NCBI RefSeq assembly: GCF_020819555.1
Contig: NZ_JAJHJB010000002.1
Coordinates: 124,001-188,000, forward strand
Reading direction: 5' to 3'
Source of the DNA: Pelosinus baikalensis
GTDB taxonomy: Bacteria; Bacillota; Negativicutes; DSM-13327
Length of the DNA stretch: 64,000 nucleotides
Shown piece after piece: positions 41,633 to 50,788 of the stretch. Made by a program: the position numbers and the translations under genes. The stretch's first letter is position 1; each line of letters starts with the position of its first letter. Below the pieces are notes generated by a model. That model had not been told where the DNA came from. It did no database searches and saw only the letters and a program-made list of their open reading frames with translations.

Positions 41633-42868
41633 TTACAAATGACCAACCAGTCGCAGCCATTGATCATCTTTTGTAATAATGTATTCGGCACTCAAAAAAT
41701 CATGAAGTTTATAGCGAAGTCCTAGTTCATTATTATGATTTTTTGGATTCCTCTCCAGTCGCATTGTCCAGCTTGGGCTAAGTTCTTTGCTCAGCCACAG
41801 CATATTTTGTGAACTCGATGTATTATATTTGATTCCCGCTATCATGCTAGAACCAAATTTATGCCCCCACCCGGGCACAAACTCCCAGGAAACAGAGCTG
41901 GGAATAAAGTTCACTTCCAAAAAGACCTCGTCCCGTTTACTGACAATCTTTCCGGCATGCAATCTGGCAGAAGCGTTGTCTTCATCATGCCCCATATCCA
42001 AATAAGCTTCCAGAGTTATGTTATATTTATCGGTTTCCACATCCAGCGCAATTTCAGTATTTGCCCCAGCATTGAGCAGGGGAGTTGCTGTAATTCCATA
42101 TTTTTTTGTTAAAGGTTGTTCTGCAATCAGCTTCGCTGTAAAATAGTCACGGTGCCTTTCCACAAAAGCTACAGGCAGACCAATAAGGGTTTTACTGGTC
42201 TCATTCATCGTCGGGCGCACTGCGGCTAATACAACATTCGGAATGGTGGTAGAGCGAAGTGATACATGGACATCCTGCACAGTCGTCCCCAATGGTGATA
42301 AGGAAAGCTTTACTAATGTGCGTTCTCCTGGAATGATATCGATATTAGCATGAAATTCAGGCAGCTGATTTGCCAGTAATTCACGTATTGCGACTTTCGA
42401 TAATCCTCCCGCCCAATCTACAGCATCAATGGGCAGTCCGATTAATACATCATTTAATTTTTCATCTACATTCCCCATATCTTTTTTTATCAGATTTACG
42501 ATATCCGGGGAAAGAGTACCGAAGTCATATGCTACAGCTACTTCATCCACCACATCTCCCCAAGGAACGATCTCGATGGTAAGAGCAGTGCTGGGGCCAG
42601 GCCTAAGATCGACGGACTGGACAGAATATCCTACTAATACGCGGTCAAATATTTCCTTGATCAGTTTTTCATAGGAAATCTGATTATCTTGTACTTCATT
42701 CACCTTACGTCCTACAATCATTTGCTCGCCTACGGTACTCACACTAGCCGTCATGCGTTTTGCAATTTTAGAAGGAGGCATCTGACTGGAAACGATGGTT
42801 ACATCGATTTTTTCCACTAGTTCATCAGAAGCATAAACCACTCCTGACAGTAATAATAAACTGAGCAA
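41633..42868 (-). CDS. Exported beta-rich protein of unknown function downstream of bamA
   Basis: 411 aa from a TTG at 42868, but this start has no ribosome-binding site. The frame is open upstream to an AGGAGG at 42917-42922, with only ATT codons (42911-42913, 42905-42907) in start position. The extra residues (VIPLYSFRLIFTSTLLSLLL) would complete a signal peptide. The mature protein has two or three POTRA-like alpha/beta segments and ~170 residues of beta strands ending WLRLVGHL. It is not recognised. The bamA-ompH position suggests outer-membrane assembly. Confidence 0.6.
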   Translation of the reverse strand: MLSLLLLSGVVYASDELVEKIDVTIVSSQMPPSKIAKRMTASVSTVGEQMIVGRKVNEVQDNQISYEKLIKEIFDRVLVGYSVQSVDLRPGPSTALTIEIVPWGDVVDEVAVAYDFGTLSPDIVNLIKKDMGNVDEKLNDVLIGLPIDAVDWAGGLSKVAIRELLANQLPEFHANIDIIPGERTLVKLSLSPLGTTVQDVHVSLRSTTIPNVVLAAVRPTMNETSKTLIGLPVAFVERHRDYFTAKLIAEQPLTKKYGITATPLLNAGANTEIALDVETDKYNITLEAYLDMGHDEDNASARLHAGKIVSKRDEVFLEVNFIPSSVSWEFVPGWGHKFGSSMIAGIKYNTSSSQNMLWLSKELSPSWTMRLERNPKNHNNELGLRYKLHDFLSAEYIITKDDQWLRLVGHL

Positions 42869-42973
42869 TGTGCTTGTGAAGATAAGACGGAAACTGTATA
42901 GAGGAATAACAATGCACCTCCTGGCGAAAATGCTCCATGTCCTGTAAGTAACACTTTAGCCATATTATATAGA

Positions 42974-43006
42974 TATCAGAGTCAGGTCAATGACCTGACT
43001 CTGATA
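42974..43006. terminator. Perfect palindrome between bamA and the 411-aa gene
   Basis: 16-bp arms TATCAGAGTCAGGTCA / TGACCTGACTCTGATA around one base. No good T-tract follows, so it may be an attenuator, an mRNA-processing hairpin or a protein-binding site. Confidence 0.5.
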
Positions 43007-43015
43007 AACATTGGA

Positions 43016-44758
43016 TTAGAATTGTCCGCCAAAGCTAAAGTGACTTCTACCACCTTGACTGCCTTGAGCATAATCAAGACGAATCGGACCGATTGGTGTA
43101 GAAACACGAATCCCCACACCCACACTAGCCTCTAGATCATTCAGCTTGTATCCTTCACCTGTCCATGCTTTACCAACATCAGTAAAGGCTACACCCTCTA
43201 CCTTTTTGGCAATTGGGAAGCGATATTCTGCTGTAGCGGCCAGCATTTTATTACCTTTAAACTGATCATCACGATAACCACGCAACGTATCAGAGCCACC
43301 TACGGCAAAACGTCCGCTGTCTGGCATTTTGCCATCTGCATAACCGACAGTTCCCCGCAGCGCTACGACTTGTGCATGACCTACCTTTAGATAGTTCCGA
43401 GTCTCAGCAGTGTATTTATTATAGTTAAAATCACCGCCTAAGGCTTTTCCGGCAAATTCCGCTGTTAAAGCCACGCGATTTCCTTCTGTAGGACTAAATA
43501 CATTATCCCGAGAATCATATACCCGCATTAAGCTGATGCTGCGGGTTGTACCAAAATTATTCTCAAGATAATTACTGTCAATATATTTTGGATCGGTTTC
43601 ATAATTAGCTCCTGATACCCATTCTACATACTCATCTTTTCGTTGTTTTAACGTGATATAGTTTTGTACATATTCACCTTGCGGACGACCAAGGGTAATA
43701 TCAAACCCTTTACGTCTTTTATCGTAGGAAGCCGTCTCATGACCATCGTCATCATAATCAGTATACTCATTGGTCATGTCATAAAAGCTAAAGCCAAGGG
43801 ATGTTTGCTTGTCATCCAACCATGGGCGAGTGTAGCTTATTTCATAGTTCTTGTTGCTGGCACTGCCGCCAAACTCCCAATGAAGCTTCACTTTATCTCC
43901 CGTACCACGGAAGTTGTCATCACCAAGCTCAATAATCCCAATCATACCATCACTTTTACTGTAGCCGCCCCCAATGGAGAACCGACCTGTCTTTTGTTCT
44001 ACAACTGTGGTTTCAAGAACAATGGCATTGGGCTCTTTGCCTGGGTTCAGTTTCATATTTACGTCTTCAAAATAGCCTAGGTTGTACACTTTTTGCATAC
44101 TACGTTTCGCATCTTTTACGTTAAATGGCTGGTTTGGCTTTAATTTCATTTCACGAGTAATAACATGGGTCTTTGTCTTCTCGTTGCCTTTCACTTCGAT
44201 GCCTTCCAACATACCTTCATTAATAGTAATTGTCAGTACACCGCCAGTTCCCATTGCAACATCACTGACTTTGGTCAAGATATAACCTTGATCATGATAA
44301 TATGTTTCAATGGATCTTACATTTTCATTTAACGCTTTAGAATTTAAAATACTGCCTGTTTTAACTGTCAGCATACTGCTTAGCTTATCGGATGATACCT
44401 TGGTATTGCCTTTTATAATAATTTCCTGCAATACTGGGTTTTCCATCACGGTATAGACTACTTGTACCCCTTCAGGAACTTCATTGAAGTTGGATACTAC
44501 ATCAAAAAAAGTACCCAATTCATAGATCGCTTGCATGTCTTGTTTTACTTTGTCTGCTGTCAGCGCTTCACCAGGCTTCAACTTTACTGCACCCATGATC
44601 GTCGCTTCTGGTACTGTTGTATTGCCAGTGACAGTTATGGAAGTTACAGTTTTACCTGTAGGATCAGCAGCATAGGCTGGAGCTGAAACAGAAAATATAA
44701 GACTGATACTAAAGATAGCTGCAAGCAGTATATGCTTATAGTTTTTTTGAATTTTCAT
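43016..44758 (-). CDS. bamA: Outer-membrane protein assembly factor BamA
   Basis: 580 aa. Signal peptide (~1-30) and three POTRA domains (~35-110, ~112-185, ~187-260; VTSITVTGNTTVPEATIMGA, LQEIIIKGNTKV, LEGIEVKGNEKT). A bacterial surface-antigen barrel (~270-580) follows, with the VRGY-like RGYRDDQFKGNKMLAATAEY and a terminal Phe in FSFGGQF. E. coli BamA has five POTRA domains; three is a shorter form known in Negativicutes. It folds OmpM and other barrels into the outer membrane. No BamB-E genes are seen. Confidence 0.93.
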   Translation of the reverse strand: MKIQKNYKHILLAAIFSISLIFSVSAPAYAADPTGKTVTSITVTGNTTVPEATIMGAVKLKPGEALTADKVKQDMQAIYELGTFFDVVSNFNEVPEGVQVVYTVMENPVLQEIIIKGNTKVSSDKLSSMLTVKTGSILNSKALNENVRSIETYYHDQGYILTKVSDVAMGTGGVLTITINEGMLEGIEVKGNEKTKTHVITREMKLKPNQPFNVKDAKRSMQKVYNLGYFEDVNMKLNPGKEPNAIVLETTVVEQKTGRFSIGGGYSKSDGMIGIIELGDDNFRGTGDKVKLHWEFGGSASNKNYEISYTRPWLDDKQTSLGFSFYDMTNEYTDYDDDGHETASYDKRRKGFDITLGRPQGEYVQNYITLKQRKDEYVEWVSGANYETDPKYIDSNYLENNFGTTRSISLMRVYDSRDNVFSPTEGNRVALTAEFAGKALGGDFNYNKYTAETRNYLKVGHAQVVALRGTVGYADGKMPDSGRFAVGGSDTLRGYRDDQFKGNKMLAATAEYRFPIAKKVEGVAFTDVGKAWTGEGYKLNDLEASVGVGIRVSTPIGPIRLDYAQGSQGGRSHFSFGGQF

Positions 44759-44776
44759 GCATTACCTCCTTTTGTC

Positions 44777-45334
44777 TTACTGGCCGCGTAATGTTTTTCC
44801 GGCGGCCCGCACCAATTTTTGCATTTCATCAGGCGAGATGGCCACCGCTGGTTCCACCTGCTGAGAAGATTCAGCTTTTTTTTCCTGACTCATTGGATTT
44901 GGTGCAGCAACACGTTGTACTGGCGGAGCAGCTTCTGTTATTACGACTACTTTCTTTGCCTCCGTAGAGACAGTTGGCAATTGTCCACCATTACTGCTGC
45001 TTTGTATCTGAGATTCCACTGGCACACTTACTTTTTGCACCAATGGAACAGGTACAACGATATCTGGCTTAGACGTCCACCAATAGACTCCCCCTAATCC
45101 TACTGCCATTACTACAGCGCAGGTCAAAGCAACTCCATGACGAACCATCGTATATTTGTGACGCCAATGTTTAGAGCGGCTGACTTCTTTTACATGCTGA
45201 AGTTCAGCTTGGGCTAACATTAGATCAAGCTCACCGCGAATATCTCGCTCTTTGTCAAAAGCTTCCTCTGCTTTTGTCAACCACTTTTTTGCAGAAGACA
45301 AATGCTGGTATACATTTTTTCTAAAATGAGCCAT
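44777..45334 (-). CDS. Small membrane protein of unknown function
   Basis: 185 aa from the ATG at 45334 (MAHFRKNVYQHLSSAKKWLT), six bases after AGGGGTG. A cytosolic N-terminal part (~1-78) has a helix-rich, charged KWLTKAEEAFDKERDIRGEL segment, then one membrane helix (~80-102) and a disordered, Pro/Gln/Ser-rich periplasmic tail with a short final helix. It is not recognised. Sitting between the sigma factor gene and bamA, it could be an anti-sigma factor or an envelope assembly partner; this is speculation from position. Confidence 0.6.
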   Translation of the reverse strand: MAHFRKNVYQHLSSAKKWLTKAEEAFDKERDIRGELDLMLAQAELQHVKEVSRSKHWRHKYTMVRHGVALTCAVVMAVGLGGVYWWTSKPDIVVPVPLVQKVSVPVESQIQSSSNGGQLPTVSTEAKKVVVITEAAPPVQRVAAPNPMSQEKKAESSQQVEPAVAISPDEMQKLVRAAGKTLRGQ

Positions 45335-45489
45335 ATACAACACCCCTATTATAAACAATATATACAATCCTGAAAAGAGGCCAGATTATGGTCATTGATT
45401 TCCTTTGAAAAATCTTTGTTTTTTGGCGATTAATCGTGTTTTCTATAACAATCCGTGCTATATGTGCCTTTTTTCTCTCTTTTTTACGG

Positions 45490-46128
45490 TTACCAGTGCT
45501 GCATAAATTTGGATAGCATACCGCGAATACGCCTGATACCCTGTTTTTGTAATTTATAGATATGAGATATGCTTAGATCTAAGCTTTCCGCCAATTGTTT
45601 TGGTTCACAATCTTCTAAGAATACGCCGCTTAACACCGCTTGTTCGTTAAGAGGTAAGCGGTCCATGGCATTTTTAACCTGGGCTACGAGATAGTTATGC
45701 TCGGCCTGGCTGGAGACACCTGCCTTGCCATCGACTAACAAATCTCTTAGAGTAATGTCTTCCCCAGCTGATAAAGGACTATCCATAGAGGCAATACCAA
45801 ACTTCCCTTCTTTTTCCATATAATTGAGAATACGTCCTCGTATTCGTTGGGAAGCATATAGGCTAAAAGCCACGCCTCTTTGATGATCAAATCTCTCTAC
45901 CGCCTCAATTAGTCCCACTGTCCCTTCTTGAATCATATCCATGATCACCGTTTCATTCAGGCGCCAGCCAGTAGCAATCTTAAATACCAAAGGTTGATAG
46001 TGCTCGATAATCTTGCTGCGGCAGTCCATATCATCATATTCTTTATACTGGAGCCACAAGGCTTCTTCTTCTTCCCGTGACAGCATGTGTATTTTTTTAA
46101 GTTCTTTTACATATTGACTTAATATCAT
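45490..46128 (-). CDS. RNA polymerase sigma factor, sigma-70 family (group 3-like)
   Basis: 212 aa from the ATG at 46128, which has AAGGATG six bases upstream; a start nine bases earlier leaves no spacing. Regions 2 (YQPLVFKIATGWRLNETVIM, DMIQEGTVGLIEAVERFD, FSLYASQRIRGRILNYM), 3 and 4 (RLPLNEQAVLSGVFLEDCEP, LAESLDLSISHIYKLQKQGI) are present, but region 1 is missing. This is a FliA/SigF-like alternative sigma factor. It lies 17 bases after tamB and before bamA in the same direction, so its expression is tied to outer-membrane genes. Confidence 0.9.
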   Translation of the reverse strand: MILSQYVKELKKIHMLSREEEEALWLQYKEYDDMDCRSKIIEHYQPLVFKIATGWRLNETVIMDMIQEGTVGLIEAVERFDHQRGVAFSLYASQRIRGRILNYMEKEGKFGIASMDSPLSAGEDITLRDLLVDGKAGVSSQAEHNYLVAQVKNAMDRLPLNEQAVLSGVFLEDCEPKQLAESLDLSISHIYKLQKQGIRRIRGMLSKFMQHW

Positions 46129-46145
46129 GTGGATCATCCTTCTTC

Positions 46146-49100
46146 TTAAAACCTATACCTAGCCTCTGCGCCAAGCCATGTCTCGTTTTCATCATCGATA
46201 GAACCCGTTAAACTAATATTTCGATTTAAGCTATAACGAAATGATACTTCATTTTTACTATGATCAACACCCATAACATAGCTTACTAGTAATTTATCTG
46301 TCAAATATTTACTCATTTCCAGATTATACACTTCTTTATTGATTGTAGAGCTCTCATCATTGTTAGTATTATTCTTTTTCACAATACTAGAGCTAGTATC
46401 CCGAACAAAACGGAATTCATCCAAGCCCAATGCACTACGAACATTCCCTTCTATTTCACTAATAAAACGCATTTGCAGACCAGCGTCTAGGGCTCCCATG
46501 AGTTCATCTCGCCCGAGTCCAGAGTCTCCGCTGTTTTGTTTTTCGAAATAGCGACTGCGCAGAGTCAGAAGGGATAGAATCTCCTGCTGATTCATGGCTG
46601 GTTCTGACGTTAATTTAAATTCCATTTCCCCCATAGGACCATTAACATTTAAATATACCACAGTTTGCTGCAGGTTTGCTTTAGCGTTAAGCTTAATAAT
46701 TGGTTCAAAAGAAGAAAACTGCCGAAACTCCACACTTCCTTCTTCCACCTTAAATTGCGTCCTCAGATAACTTACCGTGCCACGAATCGCAACAATACGT
46801 CCTGAAACATCCGGTTCTGTGATACTACCGCCTACTTTTACTCTGCCAACAGCTAAAATGTCATATAGGTAAGGATTGTAAAAGCGTACTTTCTTCCCGA
46901 CTCGTATATCAACGTCTAAATCCATGTCCAGATTGGATGGTTCCATATCAGGAAGGGCAGGAATGTCGATGATATTATTTTCAAAAAGTAATTTACCTGT
47001 TAATTTCGGTCGCACATTACCTTGGCTAATTGTCAAATTGCCATCAACAGCGCCAGTAAAATATTTGCTGCGAATCATAGGTTTATCCAAAATTAACGAC
47101 ATATTATAATCGGTCAAACGCAATCCATCTAGCTTTGCAGTACCTGTTGCACGGTAAGAACCAGTTCCCATATATCCATCAAATTGCTTTACATTAATTG
47201 TATCACCTTCAAAATCAATAGCAACCCCCACTTTTTGGATGGGGTCTTTTAAAGCTGACAGTTTCAGCGTACCATTATTAACAGTAATCGTCCCCTTAAG
47301 GACTGGCTGTTCTAAGGTACCCGCTATGGTGATTTCACCTTGTGTCGCTCCCTCAGCCCATGCAACCTGTTTTGTCAACAGTGGCAAAATACTTAAATTT
47401 GCTTTATCCAATTTCACATTCAGATTCATTTGCTCTGCAGCATTTGCCTGCTGTCTGCCTTCAGAGCTAAGGGCTGCTACAGGAATAATACCATAGGCAC
47501 TGGCTTGATAGGGACCTTTTTTCAGTAAGACTTGATCCACATGTATTACATTCTTCTCCAGGATCAATAACCCATATAAAGAATCAAAGATTGTATCACC
47601 GATTCCTCCATTAACAAGCTCCAACGATAAAGCGGTATGAGGATTATCCGACACCCCTGAGACTTGAGCGGCGAAATCCAGTTTGCCTGTAGGCTGAATG
47701 GAAGTATTAAAGAAGGCGGCGACTAAACCAGCATCTATGCCTCTGCCGCCTACTTCCAGGTTCAGAGGTCCGTTGGTATTTAAATCCGCTCTCCCCCGTG
47801 CCAGCATGACTCCTGTGCCTTGTTTAACAGAAAACTCAGAAATGGTCAGAACATTATTTTCTAATGCAGCATCCACGACGATGGACTCTACTGGATATTT
47901 CTTCACACTGCCCGCTTTTAAATCCCCGATCAGCCGCACATTGGGTTTATCAAGAGTTCCACTTATTTTTATCTGGCCATTTAATGTACCCATAATTTCT
48001 TTGTGCCCCAACTTACTGGCTGCCAGTATAGGCTGTAATTCCCCATTTTCTACATTTAAAGTACCATAGATTTCATTAGTCCCTCGGTCAAGACCGCCAA
48101 AAAAAGTAAATTTCCCCTTTCCTTGGGCAAAAGAAAGGACAGGAATCTCAATTTCATCACCTGTGACAGCAATGGTTCCGGTTACACCTGTAACTTCCTG
48201 CTGATTAAGGCTGAGAGTATCCGCTGACAGCTGACCTTTAAAAATAGGAAATGAAGGTGTGCCTGTCAGTTTACCTACAAATTGGGCCTTACCTGCAGCG
48301 GTATAATCACTAGTGTTCATATTTAATTTTTCCAAATCAATATTTTGAGCTGCAACATCAAAATCCAAGTCATTATTGGGTGAGATCGTGCCTGAGAGCT
48401 GCACTTGGGTGTTGAGCGACTGGATAACAACATTATGGATGGTGGTTATGCCTTGTTCTCTTTTATAAGATCCAGCCGCTTTTGCCAATAGCTGACCACG
48501 GAAACTGCCATCCGTCAAAGTAATCTCACCAGCGATCGTAGGATTCTCTAAAGAACCCGTAATGACCATCTCATTGTCTACATTACCTGTTAGCTTCTCT
48601 CCTGGCACTAATAGAGGTACTAATGTTTCTGCTCTGGCCCCTTTGGAAACAACGGACATACTCATTTCATGCCCACCAGATAATCCAATCCTTCCCTGGG
48701 CTTTGTGTCTGGTTACACCATTAATCATTTCAGCATCCTGCAGCGTAATTTGCTGAGGTGTCATATGAATAGTACCTGCTGCTTGGGTAAAAGGCTGGTA
48801 TAAAATTTCCCCATTGAAGGCCATAAAATCAGCTGTTACTTCAGGGGCGGATAAGGTTCCACGAACTTCTCCATTAAATTGACCGACGCCTGCAGTCTTG
48901 CCCTCTATCCCTCTACCTAGTAGTTCTAATGGTATGCCTTGACCATATATTTGCAAGGCAAGCTCTTGTTCTTTCACCGTGCCCTGGGCCGTTACCATGC
49001 CTTGACCGATACCAATATTCAAATAGTCTACGGCAGCATTTCCTTTATGATAGTAAAATCCACTGGTCACAAAAGTAAAGGGAATATTGCTGATTTCACC

Positions 49101-50459
49101 AGGCCCTATTGACGCGGTTCCTTGAATCTCAGCCCCCGCTAAATTCCCAGTCCCCTTTATCGCCACAGCAGCATCCATATAACCGCTCATATCCGGCACT
49201 AGATCAGGGAAATTTTGAATATTAAGATGCTGACCACTAAGGGAAAGTTGATAACTGCCTATCTCATGCTGGAATTGCCCTGAAGCAGAAACATGTCCAT
49301 CAAAGATGTCTGCTTCAAATTGCTGAATTGTAATTGTCTTATCTACCAGATTGATTTTCGTCTGTACATTGGCTGCCTGGTAGCCAGCTACTTCTCCTGC
49401 TGGCATTTGGATTTCCCCTGTAACAACAGGATTTGAGATAACGCCCGTAATACCAGCCTTAAATGCTGCTATACCTTTAACAGGAATATCATAGTTTGTT
49501 GCGCTAGGATCAAAAGCAGCAGAAGCCACCGTTAGATCCACAATCATTTCACTGGCATCCGTGTCCACACTGCCTCGTACATCAATAGGCTGCTCAAATA
49601 CTTTGCCTGCCACAAACATATATATCTTCTTATTGGTAAAAGCGATACCTCCATCGATTTGACGTAAAGGAATCTCATCAAGATTTATATCGGTTTTTTC
49701 CAGACGCGCTTCCCCAGCCCACTCCACAGCTCCTTTTTCATAGGCAATGGTTGCTTCTATCTGCTTCGCGCTGCCTCCCACCAACTGAATCGATCCGTCT
49801 TCTGGTATTAACCTCTGAAAATCGGCTAACATGAGTTGATCTGCATGAAGAGAGAGAGTACTGCGTCCTTTACTATGAATCGTCCCCTTTGCTTTCACTG
49901 CTGCTCCATTGTGCAATCCTTCTAGATCCATCTTTATTCTAGGAGCATTGGCAAGATCCAGAATTCCATTTAATTCCTCTAACGTCCATTGAGAATAATA
50001 GGCATTCACAACAGCCCTACCATTCACTACTTTTACTTTAGCAGATAAAGATGACTTAGATGAATCATCTTTAATAACAATATCTTGAATGTTCCACTGC
50101 CCATTATCTCGCTGCGCCAGCCAAAGAGTAGGTTCCTCTACCCTTAGCTCAGAAATGGATTTTACCACATTCCATCCAGTCAAAATACTCCAAGGACTAT
50201 AGGAAACAATAATTTTGTCACTAGCAGCTAGAATTTCCGACTGTTTATCATAAATAGTCACATTGTGTATGGTTACTTGATTATAAGAGGTAACCTCAAT
50301 GTCCCCCAAAGTGACTAAACTGCCTATTACATTAGCCAATTCTATGCTTAACGCATTTTGTGCCCCCGTCATAACGGTTTGGCTTTTAGTTAGCCAGTAG
50401 GCACTGCCAATTAAAAGGATCATACATACTGCCAATACTGCAATGACTCTATCTTTCAT
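46146..50459 (-). CDS. tamB: Translocation and assembly module protein TamB-like (DUF490)
   Basis: 1437 aa, near the E. coli length (1259) but longer. One N-terminal membrane anchor (~5-25) is followed by AsmA-like beta repeats along most of the protein and the C-terminal DUF490 domain (~1090-1437), including VDIRVGKKVRFYNPYLYDIL, VSGRIVAIRGTVSYLRTQFK and the final barrel-like GAEARYRF. TamB-type proteins span the periplasm as hydrophobic grooves for phospholipids and also help insert proteins. No TamA homologue is separate; BamA encoded nearby may be the partner. ATG at 50459 follows AGGAGG. Confidence 0.9.
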   Translation of the reverse strand: MKDRVIAVLAVCMILLIGSAYWLTKSQTVMTGAQNALSIELANVIGSLVTLGDIEVTSYNQVTIHNVTIYDKQSEILAASDKIIVSYSPWSILTGWNVVKSISELRVEEPTLWLAQRDNGQWNIQDIVIKDDSSKSSLSAKVKVVNGRAVVNAYYSQWTLEELNGILDLANAPRIKMDLEGLHNGAAVKAKGTIHSKGRSTLSLHADQLMLADFQRLIPEDGSIQLVGGSAKQIEATIAYEKGAVEWAGEARLEKTDINLDEIPLRQIDGGIAFTNKKIYMFVAGKVFEQPIDVRGSVDTDASEMIVDLTVASAAFDPSATNYDIPVKGIAAFKAGITGVISNPVVTGEIQMPAGEVAGYQAANVQTKINLVDKTITIQQFEADIFDGHVSASGQFQHEIGSYQLSLSGQHLNIQNFPDLVPDMSGYMDAAVAIKGTGNLAGAEIQGTASIGPGEISNIPFTFVTSGFYYHKGNAAVDYLNIGIGQGMVTAQGTVKEQELALQIYGQGIPLELLGRGIEGKTAGVGQFNGEVRGTLSAPEVTADFMAFNGEILYQPFTQAAGTIHMTPQQITLQDAEMINGVTRHKAQGRIGLSGGHEMSMSVVSKGARAETLVPLLVPGEKLTGNVDNEMVITGSLENPTIAGEITLTDGSFRGQLLAKAAGSYKREQGITTIHNVVIQSLNTQVQLSGTISPNNDLDFDVAAQNIDLEKLNMNTSDYTAAGKAQFVGKLTGTPSFPIFKGQLSADTLSLNQQEVTGVTGTIAVTGDEIEIPVLSFAQGKGKFTFFGGLDRGTNEIYGTLNVENGELQPILAASKLGHKEIMGTLNGQIKISGTLDKPNVRLIGDLKAGSVKKYPVESIVVDAALENNVLTISEFSVKQGTGVMLARGRADLNTNGPLNLEVGGRGIDAGLVAAFFNTSIQPTGKLDFAAQVSGVSDNPHTALSLELVNGGIGDTIFDSLYGLLILEKNVIHVDQVLLKKGPYQASAYGIIPVAALSSEGRQQANAAEQMNLNVKLDKANLSILPLLTKQVAWAEGATQGEITIAGTLEQPVLKGTITVNNGTLKLSALKDPIQKVGVAIDFEGDTINVKQFDGYMGTGSYRATGTAKLDGLRLTDYNMSLILDKPMIRSKYFTGAVDGNLTISQGNVRPKLTGKLLFENNIIDIPALPDMEPSNLDMDLDVDIRVGKKVRFYNPYLYDILAVGRVKVGGSITEPDVSGRIVAIRGTVSYLRTQFKVEEGSVEFRQFSSFEPIIKLNAKANLQQTVVYLNVNGPMGEMEFKLTSEPAMNQQEILSLLTLRSRYFEKQNSGDSGLGRDELMGALDAGLQMRFISEIEGNVRSALGLDEFRFVRDTSSSIVKKNNTNNDESSTINKEVYNLEMSKYLTDKLLVSYVMGVDHSKNEVSFRYSLNRNISLTGSIDDENETWLGAEARYRF

Positions 50460-50553
50460 TCTCAGCCTCCTGATTCCACCTCATAAGGCGTTCATAACAG
50501 CATATACTTCTACACAGCACTGCCAGCTTCCTCTATCTTTTAGCTGAAATTAT

Positions 50554-50582
50554 TTTATCCCTGGTACAGTAATTTATTCCAA
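50554..50582 (-). promoter_or_regulatory. Candidate tamB promoter
   Basis: TTGGAA (50577-50582), 17-base spacer, GATAAA (50554-50559) on the minus strand. Each box matches the sigma-70 consensus at four of six positions. Confidence 0.35.
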
Positions 50583-50691
50583 GGGTATAATGATGGTTAC
50601 GAAAAGCGCTGCGCATTCTTCTAAAAATAAAACCTTGAGCCGCGAAAACGCGAAGAATAGGTCGAATAGAGCACTAAAACATATAAACGAA

Positions 50692-50727
50692 TTGAACCAC
50701 AAAGACGCAAAGGACACAAAGGGGGGA
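50692..50727 (+). repeat. GAACCACAAAG repeat, left end only
   Basis: TTGAACCACAAAGACGCAAA then GGACACAAAGGGGGG, preceded by ACATATAAACGAA. Confidence 0.82.
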
Positions 50728-50751
50728 TTTATATATTTTCTGGTGCTTACC

Positions 50752-50782
50752 AAAAAGAGCTGGGATATTCCCAGCTCTTTTT
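50752..50782 (-). terminator. Terminator of tolC
   Basis: Perfect 14-bp stem AAAAAGAGCTGGGA / TCCCAGCTCTTTTT with a 3-base loop, just past the tolC stop codon. Confidence 0.92.
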
Positions 50783-50788
50783 ACAATA

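Larger units (their letters stand above)
50460..50788. other. Gap between tamB and tolC
   Basis: No gene in these 329 bases. It holds a candidate tamB promoter (50554-50582), a diverged repeat relic (about 50636-50660, GAGCCGCGAAAACGCGAAGA), the repeat at 50692 and the tolC terminator. Confidence 0.55.
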
